Positions 6,725 through 11,862 of a stretch of DNA of 11,862 nucleotides are shown here, piece after piece; the first letter of the stretch is position 1, and every line of letters begins with the position of its first letter. The stretch is from the NCBI GenBank assembly GCA_016763235.1, contig JAESUE010000014.1:1-11862 (forward strand), in the 5' to 3' direction. Made by a program: the position numbers and the translations under genes. The stretch comes from Pseudomonadales bacterium. GTDB taxonomy: Bacteria > Pseudomonadota > Gammaproteobacteria > Pseudomonadales > UBA3067. The notes under the pieces were generated by a model. That model ran no database searches and was not told the DNA's origin. It saw only the letters and a program-made list of their open reading frames with translations.

Positions 6725-7057
6725 ATGTCCGATTATCCAGAGAAAACTTGTTCAGTCGATAGGCTGGTGCGAAACAAAAAATCTATTAAAGCCAGTTTAG
6801 AGGGAGTTAAAACCCAGCAACGGCGAGATGGCGTTTATGCCTACCCAGGTGAAACATTTATGCTAGATGGGCAGGAATTTATCATCTCTAGCTTGACGCG
6901 TGAAAGCCTGGCGGATATGGACGACGCCAGCGCGCAAGCGGAAGGTTATCCTGATTTGGCAAGCTACCGTGATCTCATCTTGAAAATGCACCCCGGCATG
7001 GAATGGGATAAAGAGAGTTTGGTGTGGGTGCATCATTACGCGAAGCAGAGCGCTTGA
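6725..7057 (+). CDS. ASCH/PUA-like domain protein
   Basis: The 110-residue product looks like an ASCH-domain protein, a compact beta-barrel fold related to PUA RNA-binding domains. The support is the short core EGVKTQQRR (26-34), matching the family's G-x-K-T-x-x-x-R pattern, then the YPGE turn (40-43) and the strand pair MLDGQEFIISSL (46-57). The second half has the EGYPDLASYRDLILKMHPG layout (73-91) and ends with the strand LVWVHHY. Characterised relatives include YqfB, an amidohydrolase acting on N4-acetylcytidine, so RNA or modified-nucleoside binding is the family expectation. The substrate here is unknown. TAGGAGGT (6714-6721) is a near-perfect ribosome binding site, set close to the ATG. 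A broken second copy lies at 10270-10601, so this is the functional member. It is 110 bases ahead of the sensor kinase and may share its transcript. Confidence 0.68.
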   Translation: MSDYPEKTCSVDRLVRNKKSIKASLEGVKTQQRRDGVYAYPGETFMLDGQEFIISSLTRESLADMDDASAQAEGYPDLASYRDLILKMHPGMEWDKESLVWVHHYAKQSA

Positions 7058-7167
7058 AAATAGTTTTTTGATGAATTGGACGTTTGCGCACAAGATATAG
7101 TCGCACGATTATTTTTTCGCATTCCTTGTAGATGACAAGCTAGAAAGGCTCGGGTTCCACCGATTTA

Positions 7168-9873
7168 ATGGACGGTAGTATTGATATGAAAATTAATCTT
7201 AGCGTATTGATTACTATGCTTGTGATTCTATTGATGGCAATTCAGGGTCGGGTGATTTATGCCTTTATAACAGATCAAAATCAGCTTCTATTGGAGCAGG
7301 ACGTTGAATATGCGGCAAAGAATGAACTGTCTCGCCTGCAAAGCACGCTTAACTATCTGCTTCGGGTAGATGACTTTAGGCAAATTCAAGAAGAAATCAC
7401 TGCGCTTGGTGGCTCGCCAAATGTTTTGAATGCACTTGTCATTAATGGGAAAAATCAAGTGCTGGTGTCTGCGAAAATGGATCAGGTTGGAAAAACTCTG
7501 TCGAGCCAATTTGAAAATAAAGATATTGATCTCCATATTCTTTCAGAGCTGAAAAAGAATATGGAGATCTCCTATTACATTGAAAATCATTCTCGGCAGC
7601 TTATTGGCATAGCCCCTCTTAATATGAATGCCCAGCCTGGAAGCATTAAACAGAGTGGATCTGGCTTTGTTCTTCTTCAATATGACCTTGGCTGGATTGA
7701 ATCGCGGGCTCATCAGTATCTTGTTGACGTTGCTTTTCCAATAGCCGGAGTGAGCGCTGTGCTTGCAATGCTCTTGGGCTTGTCGTTATGTTTTTTACTA
7801 ACTCGCCGAATAAATTATTTTAATAAAATCGCTAGAAAGGTTCTTCAAGGTGATTACAGTGTTCGAATTAATAGTAAAGGAATTGATGAGCTTGGTTTTT
7901 TTGCGTGTACATTTGATCAGACCGTAGAAAATATTCAATCTAAAACAGAACAATTAATCAAGCAACATAAAAAAGCCTCCTTAAGGGAGCGAAATCTTAC
8001 AGTCACTCTTGATAGTATTGGTGATGCCGTTATCACTACGGATGCAGAAGGGAAGATTATTCGCATGAACCCCGTCGCTGAAGAACTTACGGGTTGGAGT
8101 GAAGCGAATGCTTTGCATCTTCCGTTGAGCGATGTGTTTGATATTTTTAATTCGAAAACAAGAGAGAAGGTTTTAAACCCCGTCGAAAAGGTTATTAAAA
8201 CTCGAAAAATTGTCGGTTTGGGTAATCATACTTCGCTAAAATCTAAAAATAATAAAGAGTATCAAATTGCTGATAGCGCGGCCCCTATTATTAATGAGGG
8301 TAATGAAATAATTGGTGTGATTCTTGTTTTTCACGATATTTCCGTGCAATACAAACAGCAAGAGGAAATAAGAAAAAGCCGGCAATTTTTGCAATCAATT
8401 ATTGATAACAGCCCCTCTCTTATTTCTGTACGGGATCTCCACGGGAATTTTTTACTTTCGAATAAAGCACATGCTGGGTTTTTGGATTATACGCCTGAAG
8501 AGGTGACATCAAGCTCGATACAGCAACTATTTGGTAAACAAATTGCTGATCACTATATTGCGAGTGATCAGGCAGCGATTGCCGAGGATGAATTGCCAGA
8601 GTATGAAGAGATACATTTACGAGACGGAAAAGCACATACTTTTTTGGTGTCAAAATTTAAGCTGCATCGAAACGACGAGGTGTATGCTGTCGGAACGATT
8701 GCTACAGATGTTACCATTCAAAAGGAGCAGGCAGAGCAACTTAGACGAAGTCAGAAAATGGATGCGTTAGGAAAGCTCACAGGTGGCGTGGCTCACGACT
8801 ACAATAATATGCTAGGCATAATATTAGGGTATGCAGAGCTTTTATCAGTGCATGTTAAGCAAGACGAGCAGCTAAAAAATTATGTTGAAAAAATTATTCA
8901 TGCAACAGAAAGAGGTGCTGATTTAACCAGGCGGCTACTTTCCTTTGCGGGATCTCAACCCGGTGATTTTGAAAAGGTAAAAATAAATTCTTTGGTGTTG
9001 AATTCAGTAGATATGTTGAAAAAGACACTGACTGCTAAAATCGCTATTGATGTTGATTTACAATCTGATCTTTGGGAGGTTTTCGTCAATAAGGGAGAAC
9101 TTGAAGATTGCCTTGTTAATTTAAGTATTAACGCATTACATGCCATGCCTGATGGCGGAAGCCTGAAAATAAGTACGCATAATTATACTGCGCTGGTCGA
9201 AGATCATAATACACCAAACTTAGCCGCTGGAGACTACGTGGTACTGGAGGTTGCAGACACTGGGGCTGGTATAAGCAAAGAAAATCAAACAAAGGTATTT
9301 GATCCTTTTTTTACTACAAAGGGTGAGCAAGGCAATGGCCTTGGTTTGAGTCAGGTTTACGGGTTTATTAAACGTGCAGAGGGCATCATTACGCTTGAGT
9401 CAGAGCCAAATGAAGGCACAACGTTCTTTTTGTATATTCCTCGGTATACAGGTTCGATTGTGGGTGGTGATAGATTAAATGATCTTAAGGTGAGTGAGGC
9501 CACATCAAATAATAACGATAAGCTTATTCTTGTCGTGGATGACGAACCTGCGTTGATGGCTCTGGCAGAAGAACTTTTACTTGCAGATGGGTATCAAGTG
9601 ATGACAGCTGAAAATGGTCAGGATGCACTGAATATTATCAGCGATAATAAAATTGATCTTCTGATTACTGATGTCATTATGCCGGAAATGGGCGGTTATG
9701 AGTTGACGAAACGGGCGGTAGAAATTGCACCGCATATTAACGTGCTATTTGTTAGTGGTTACAGTGAAAGCGTGACACCTGAAAGTGGTGCGCTTGAGGC
9801 CCCTCGTTTACAAAAGCCGTATAATCGAAATGTTCTGTTAAATAAAGTAAGCGAGATATTGTTCGACCGTTGA
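7168..9873 (+). CDS. Hybrid sensor histidine kinase (TM-HAMP-PAS-PAS-HisKA-HATPase-receiver)
   Basis: This inner-membrane sensor should autophosphorylate on H543 and pass phosphate to its own receiver at D835. From the N-terminus: membrane helix about 11-33, a periplasmic sensing region about 35-185, and a second helix about 188-212. A HAMP linker spans about 213-262, with two PAS domains at about 275-395 and 402-517. The H-box is GGVAHDYNN (539-547), the N-box NLSINALHAMPDGG (651-664), the G1 box ADTGAGI (696-702) and the G2 box GNGLGL (722-727). The receiver is about 785-898, with D791/D792, D835, S863 and K883. All catalytic residues are present. A second start at 7186, omitting six residues, has GGACGG ten bases upstream and may be the true one. 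No separate response regulator or output protein is adjacent. Its last codons recur twice downstream (10594-10638 and 11723-11756). Confidence 0.92.
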   Translation: MDGSIDMKINLSVLITMLVILLMAIQGRVIYAFITDQNQLLLEQDVEYAAKNELSRLQSTLNYLLRVDDFRQIQEEITALGGSPNVLNALVINGKNQVLVSAKMDQVGKTLSSQFENKDIDLHILSELKKNMEISYYIENHSRQLIGIAPLNMNAQPGSIKQSGSGFVLLQYDLGWIESRAHQYLVDVAFPIAGVSAVLAMLLGLSLCFLLTRRINYFNKIARKVLQGDYSVRINSKGIDELGFFACTFDQTVENIQSKTEQLIKQHKKASLRERNLTVTLDSIGDAVITTDAEGKIIRMNPVAEELTGWSEANALHLPLSDVFDIFNSKTREKVLNPVEKVIKTRKIVGLGNHTSLKSKNNKEYQIADSAAPIINEGNEIIGVILVFHDISVQYKQQEEIRKSRQFLQSIIDNSPSLISVRDLHGNFLLSNKAHAGFLDYTPEEVTSSSIQQLFGKQIADHYIASDQAAIAEDELPEYEEIHLRDGKAHTFLVSKFKLHRNDEVYAVGTIATDVTIQKEQAEQLRRSQKMDALGKLTGGVAHDYNNMLGIILGYAELLSVHVKQDEQLKNYVEKIIHATERGADLTRRLLSFAGSQPGDFEKVKINSLVLNSVDMLKKTLTAKIAIDVDLQSDLWEVFVNKGELEDCLVNLSINALHAMPDGGSLKISTHNYTALVEDHNTPNLAAGDYVVLEVADTGAGISKENQTKVFDPFFTTKGEQGNGLGLSQVYGFIKRAEGIITLESEPNEGTTFFLYIPRYTGSIVGGDRLNDLKVSEATSNNNDKLILVVDDEPALMALAEELLLADGYQVMTAENGQDALNIISDNKIDLLITDVIMPEMGGYELTKRAVEIAPHINVLFVSGYSESVTPESGALEAPRLQKPYNRNVLLNKVSEILFDR

Positions 9874-9979
9874 TTTTTCTGGTGACCTTTCTTTATGAAG
9901 CTGGCCGTTGCGTACAGTGACAGATAGCCTTTATGGGCGTTGTTTTAAGGAGTTAAATTATGGCAGGTGGAATCTTAGC
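9840..9979 (+). repeat. 140-bp direct repeat, copy 1
   Basis: This segment spans the last 34 bases of the kinase gene, the spacer after it and the first 20 bases of the SbcC remnant. It recurs at 11723-11862 with six mismatches and no gaps (134/140). All six differences lie in the first 60 bases; the last 80 are identical. The two copies are 1,883 bases apart. The match is still running when the window ends, so the repeat is longer than 140 bases. Confidence 0.95.
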
Positions 9980-10187
9980 GATTCTTGATGAAGGTTTCGT
10001 CACCTTAGACGAAGAAGCGCTAGATACCGCCCTTGAAACGCTCTCTGGTTTGTAGCAAGAGGGAAAGTTAATTGGTGTTATTTCGCATGTGTCGGCGTTA
10101 AAAGAAAGAATCAGTACGCAAATTCAATCGTTGCCAAATAATGCGGGTAGGAGCCAGATCATTGGGCCTAGGTGTGTGGCTATTTAG
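9960..10187 (+). pseudogene. sbcC: Remnant of the C-terminus of exonuclease subunit SbcC
   Basis: SbcC is the ATPase subunit of the SbcCD nuclease, which opens DNA hairpins. This frame reads ILAILDEGFVTLDEEALDTA, matching the Walker B (LDEGF) and D-loop (TLD) end of SbcC. After an in-frame TAG at 10053-10055 it continues as GKLIGVISHVSALKERI, the switch-histidine region. It closes with a GRSQIIGP word typical of SbcC C-termini before a second stop at 10185-10187. Only about 75 codons exist, while intact SbcC has about 1,000 or more. Walker A, the coiled coil and the signature are absent. The D-loop Gly is replaced by Val (GFVTLD for GFGTLD). AAGGAG before the ATG is probably fortuitous. The first 20 bases recur at the window end, so a second remnant begins there. 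Confidence 0.82.
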
Positions 10188-10269
10188 TTGGTTTAAAGCT
10201 GCGGTAGCGATTTATCTCACGCCGAAACTCGCGCATAATGGCGTTAAAAAACGATCATTAGGAGGTATT

Positions 10270-10601
10270 ATGTCCGATTATCCAGAGAAAACCTGTTCAG
10301 TCGATAGGCTGGCGCGAAACAAAAAGTCCATTAAATCCAGTTTGGATGGCGTTAAAACCCAGCAGCGGCGAGATGACGTTTATGCCTACCCAGGTGAAAT
10401 ATTTATGCTAGATGGCGGACGTTTATCACCTCTGATTTGACGCGTGAAAGCCTAGCGGATATGGATGATTCCAGTGCGCAAGAAGAAGGTTATCCTGACT
10501 TGGCAAGCTACTGGGATCTTATATTGAAAATGCACCCCAGCATGGAATGGGATAAAAGTAGTTTGCTATGAGTGCATCATTACGCCAAGCAGAGCGCTTG
10601 A
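10270..10601 (+). pseudogene. Broken second copy of the ASCH-domain gene
   Basis: The segment aligns end to end with the intact ASCH gene at 6725-7057, with about 39 mismatches and one missing base (near 88% identity, counted by eye). Homology begins at the shared ribosome binding site TAGGAGGTATT. The first 49 codons are open. A one-base loss near 10417 then shifts the frame to a stop at 10438-10440. In the restored frame a tryptophan codon has become TGA at 10568-10570, so the gene is broken twice. The intact copy's PGETFMLDG reads PGEIFMLDG here. The stop codon of this copy lies in the 8-base junction with the kinase tail fragment. Confidence 0.93.
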
Positions 10602-10638
10602 GGCCCGTCGTTTACAAAAGCCGTATAATCGAAATGTT
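10594..10638 (+). pseudogene. Fragment of the hybrid kinase 3' end
   Basis: These 45 bases match kinase positions 9790-9834 with a single mismatch (44/45). They encode the receiver-domain tail around LEAPRLQKPYNRNV. The first eight bases, GCGCTTGA, are shared by the ASCH gene end and the kinase, so the two are fused exactly through common sequence. The fragment stops after CGAAATGTT, where the insert begins. The following kinase codons resume at 11723, minus five bases (CTGTT in the intact gene). Confidence 0.95.
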
Positions 10639-10691
10639 AGGGGTGAAATACCATGGGAAGATTTTATGAATTTATGAAAACACCCCTAACA
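10635..10691 (+). repeat. Perfect 11-bp inverted repeat at the insert's left edge
   Basis: TGTTAGGGGTG (10635-10645) is the exact reverse complement of CACCCCTAACA (10681-10691), with 35 bases between. The first four bases of the left arm belong to the kinase fragment and the rest to the insert. The arms have the GTTAG/CTAAC look of tyrosine-recombinase core sites, but with GTT outside on the left, opposite to the order within one integron attC site. It could be a recombination site, an operator for the insert genes, or an RNA hairpin. Confidence 0.6.
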
Positions 10692-10766
10692 AAGAAAACT
10701 CACTCGGATGTAAAAACCCGTTCCTTCGTCGCTCTGATCTTTTCTGCTGGTAATTTGCGGCGTTAG
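10653..10766 (+). CDS. Possible 37-residue small open frame
   Basis: An ATG at 10653 lies seven bases after AGGGGTG, which could act as a ribosome binding site, and opens a frame of 37 codons ending at the TAG in GGCGTTAG. The product would be basic (K, R rich) with one short hydrophobic run, FVALIFSAG. It spans the right arm of the inverted repeat. No family is recognised. It may simply be a chance frame in the leader of the 182-residue gene. Confidence 0.2.
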   Translation: MGRFYEFMKTPLTKKTHSDVKTRSFVALIFSAGNLRR

Positions 10767-10799
10767 TTTTTGTGCACTCGCCAACCCAAGGAGATAGTG

Positions 10800-11348
10800 A
10801 TGAATAATCACTTTAACGCTGTTGTAACAGATTTGCCATATACGATTCCAAGTGGTGTACGTGAGCAAATAAATCAGTTGTCGAGAATTGTTGGCATTCC
10901 TCCATATTTAATGCAAGGGCTTGATGGCGTTAATATTTTATGTGGTGTGATCGTTTATAGGCATTTGGACCGTTTGCAAAAATATCAAGTAATGCAATTA
11001 ATTCATGCTACAAAAAACCCTCAGGTTATAGGCGCTCTTTCCGTTAAGGTCACGGACGTAATTGTGAATCCTAACTGGGGGTTATGGTCACTAACGAACA
11101 AGGAATTGGCAGCCAAGAAAAAATTTCATTCAGCTATCGACACATATATGACTATGCTAGGCCTTGGCGCTTCCGCAGGAAGCATTTCATCGTTAGTAAA
11201 ATCATCGTGGTCAAATAAGAAGGTTTTCAACAAAAATATCTTGCTTATTATTGTTTGGGGCGGGATCTGGTATTCAAAACAAGTTTTAGGTGAAACACAA
11301 GACGAAATAGACTCTCGTAAAGTGTTTGTTAAAACACCTTACCATTAG
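10800..11348 (+). CDS. Unrecognised 182-residue protein, possibly membrane-associated
   Basis: I do not recognise this protein. The start at 10800 is chosen because AAGGAG (10788-10793) lies six bases upstream; a longer in-frame start at 10770 has no such site. The first 110 residues are mixed and probably globular, with a LSRIVGIPPYLMQGLDGVN stretch (27-45) and NPNWGLWSL (90-98). Residues 116-133 are glycine- and serine-rich and fairly hydrophobic (MLGLGASAGSISSLV). Residues 146-158 (NILLIIVWGGIWY) could form a short membrane helix, followed by a charged tail ending in TPYH. There is no signal peptide. The gene sits in the insert and is followed after 15 bases by a small two-helix membrane protein, suggesting a co-translated pair. 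A toxin/immunity or effector/partner pair is one possibility, not shown by any motif. Confidence 0.68.
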   Translation: MNNHFNAVVTDLPYTIPSGVREQINQLSRIVGIPPYLMQGLDGVNILCGVIVYRHLDRLQKYQVMQLIHATKNPQVIGALSVKVTDVIVNPNWGLWSLTNKELAAKKKFHSAIDTYMTMLGLGASAGSISSLVKSSWSNKKVFNKNILLIIVWGGIWYSKQVLGETQDEIDSRKVFVKTPYH

Positions 11349-11363
11349 ATTACGGGAGAGAAA

Positions 11364-11576
11364 ATGAGCTACTTTAAATGTTTTTCTTGGAAAGAATTAA
11401 TAGGCCTTTTAATTGCACTATTACCTAGTGCTTATTATTTTTCTATTTCACGTTGCGATGAAAAGAATTCTTTAGCCTTGTTTTGCTTGATGTTGTTCTT
11501 ATGGATCACTATTCCTTTAGTCAAAAGAGTTCGTGAATTAGAGTCTGAGATTGAGTGTGCGGGTAAAGAAAGCTAA
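11364..11576 (+). CDS. Small two-helix inner-membrane protein, function unknown
   Basis: The 70-residue product has two hydrophobic helices, about 11-28 (ELIGLLIALLPSAYYFSI) and 36-53 (SLALFCLMLFLWITIPLV). They are joined by a short polar turn, RCDEKN, and followed by a charged tail (KRVRELESEIE). GGGAG lies just before the ATG. The 15-base gap from the 182-residue gene points to one transcript. Small membrane proteins of this shape include immunity proteins, holin-like proteins and accessory subunits, and the sequence does not choose among them. Tail residues 54-64 may form a short amphipathic helix. Confidence 0.65.
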   Translation: MSYFKCFSWKELIGLLIALLPSAYYFSISRCDEKNSLALFCLMLFLWITIPLVKRVRELESEIECAGKES

Positions 11577-11722
11577 TAAGAACAGCCAGTCGTAAAAAGT
11601 TTTCTATCGCACTTTGGTAAAGCACGAAGCAAAACTATGCCATGAAATTTTCCGTTGCTGTAGACCTTATGTTTAAAAATGTGAGTATAAATGGATGGGC
11701 CTTGTAATCTAAATTAACGGCC

Positions 11723-11862
11723 AAATAAAGTAAATGAGATATTATTCGACAGTTGATTTTTCTGCTGACCTTTCTTTATGAAACTGGCCGTTGCGTACAG
11801 TGACAGATAGCCTTTATGGGCGTTGTTTTAAGGAGTTAAATTATGGCAGGTGGAATCTTAGC
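11723..11862 (+). repeat. 140-bp direct repeat, copy 2, running off the window
   Basis: This is the second copy of 9840-9979, with six mismatches. It begins with a kinase-tail remnant (11723-11756) whose reading frame still ends in TGA as in the intact gene (EILFDR becomes EILFDS). It continues with the same spacer. From 11843 the ATGGCAGGTGG start of an SbcC remnant follows, cut by the window end. The remnant probably continues beyond the window. Confidence 0.95.

Larger units (their letters stand above)
10639..11722 (+). mobile_element. 1,084-bp insert splitting a duplicated kinase tail
   Basis: The boundaries come from comparison with the intact kinase. Homology stops after 10638 and resumes at 11723, with only CTGTT of the kinase replaced. 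The insert carries two plus-strand genes of unknown function, a possible small open frame and an 11-bp inverted repeat at its left edge. It looks richer in A+T than the ars-pst region. I found no transposase or integrase, no matching terminal inverted repeats and no target-site duplication, so the mechanism is unknown and 'mobile element' is a working label. A cassette-like or illegitimate insertion are both possible. Confidence 0.5.

Noticed and set aside
9874..9959. Intrinsic terminator after the sensor kinase
   Set aside because: A T run (TTTTT) follows the stop codon, but no stem precedes it.
10141..10440. 99-residue open frame running into the second ASCH copy
   Set aside because: Its first part is out of frame across the SbcC remnant. 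Its real content is the broken ASCH gene starting at 10270.
10684..10770. Integron attC site (CCCTAAC at the left, GGCGTTAG at the right)
   Set aside because: The outer words fit an attC in part, but the interior does not fold into the required imperfect stem and the right core reads GTTAGTT, not GTTRRRY. No integrase is in the window.
1..11862. CRISPR array, tRNA or rRNA genes
   Set aside because: No regularly spaced short repeats and no cloverleaf or ribosomal RNA sequence were seen on either strand by eye.

Overview
The window looks like accessory or near-accessory DNA of a marine-type gammaproteobacterium. That guess rests on moderate GC, on protein styles familiar from that class (thioredoxin-type arsenate reductase, extended ArsM, an ECF sigma factor paired with a small zinc-finger anti-sigma protein, a PAS-PAS hybrid kinase) and on an intergenic palindrome of a kind dispersed in such genomes. 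All recognisable intact genes lie on the plus strand. Nothing in the window fixes genus or species.

Region 1 (1-5303) is an arsenic/phosphate operon. A short leader with an interrupted palindromic repeat precedes arsM (arsenite methyltransferase), arsC (redox-cysteine arsenate reductase), pstS, pstC, pstA and pstB (a complete phosphate-type ABC importer without phoU). arsM/arsC, arsC/pstS and pstA/pstB overlap by a few bases, so the set is almost certainly one transcript. The likely logic is that the importer supplies phosphate when arsenate competes for uptake, ArsC reduces arsenate that gets in, and ArsM methylates the resulting arsenite. No ArsR and no arsenite efflux pump are in the window.

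Region 2 (5304-6724) holds an ECF-type sigma factor with a GTG start and, two bases downstream, a 77-residue soluble anti-sigma protein with an H-x3-C-x2-C zinc motif. About 420 bases follow without a credible gene but with several small inverted repeats.

Region 3 (6725 to the end) is a decayed duplication. Copy 1 is an intact ASCH/PUA-like gene, a 901-residue hybrid sensor kinase, a short spacer, and a remnant of the C-terminus of SbcC carrying an in-frame stop. Copy 2 starts at the ribosome binding site of a second ASCH gene, now broken by a frameshift and a nonsense codon. It is joined through an 8-base shared sequence to the last codons of the kinase, so nearly all of the second kinase is gone. 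The kinase tail is then split by a 1,084-base insert carrying two unrecognised genes (182 and 70 residues, the second a two-helix membrane protein) and an 11-base perfect inverted repeat at its left edge. After the insert the kinase tail, spacer and start of the SbcC remnant resume as a 140-base direct repeat, about 96% identical, that runs off the window end.

The most promising material for something undescribed is the insert gene pair lodged inside this duplicated scaffold. The ars-pst operon with a divergent PstS anion pocket comes second. Function of the insert pair cannot be read from the sequence alone.
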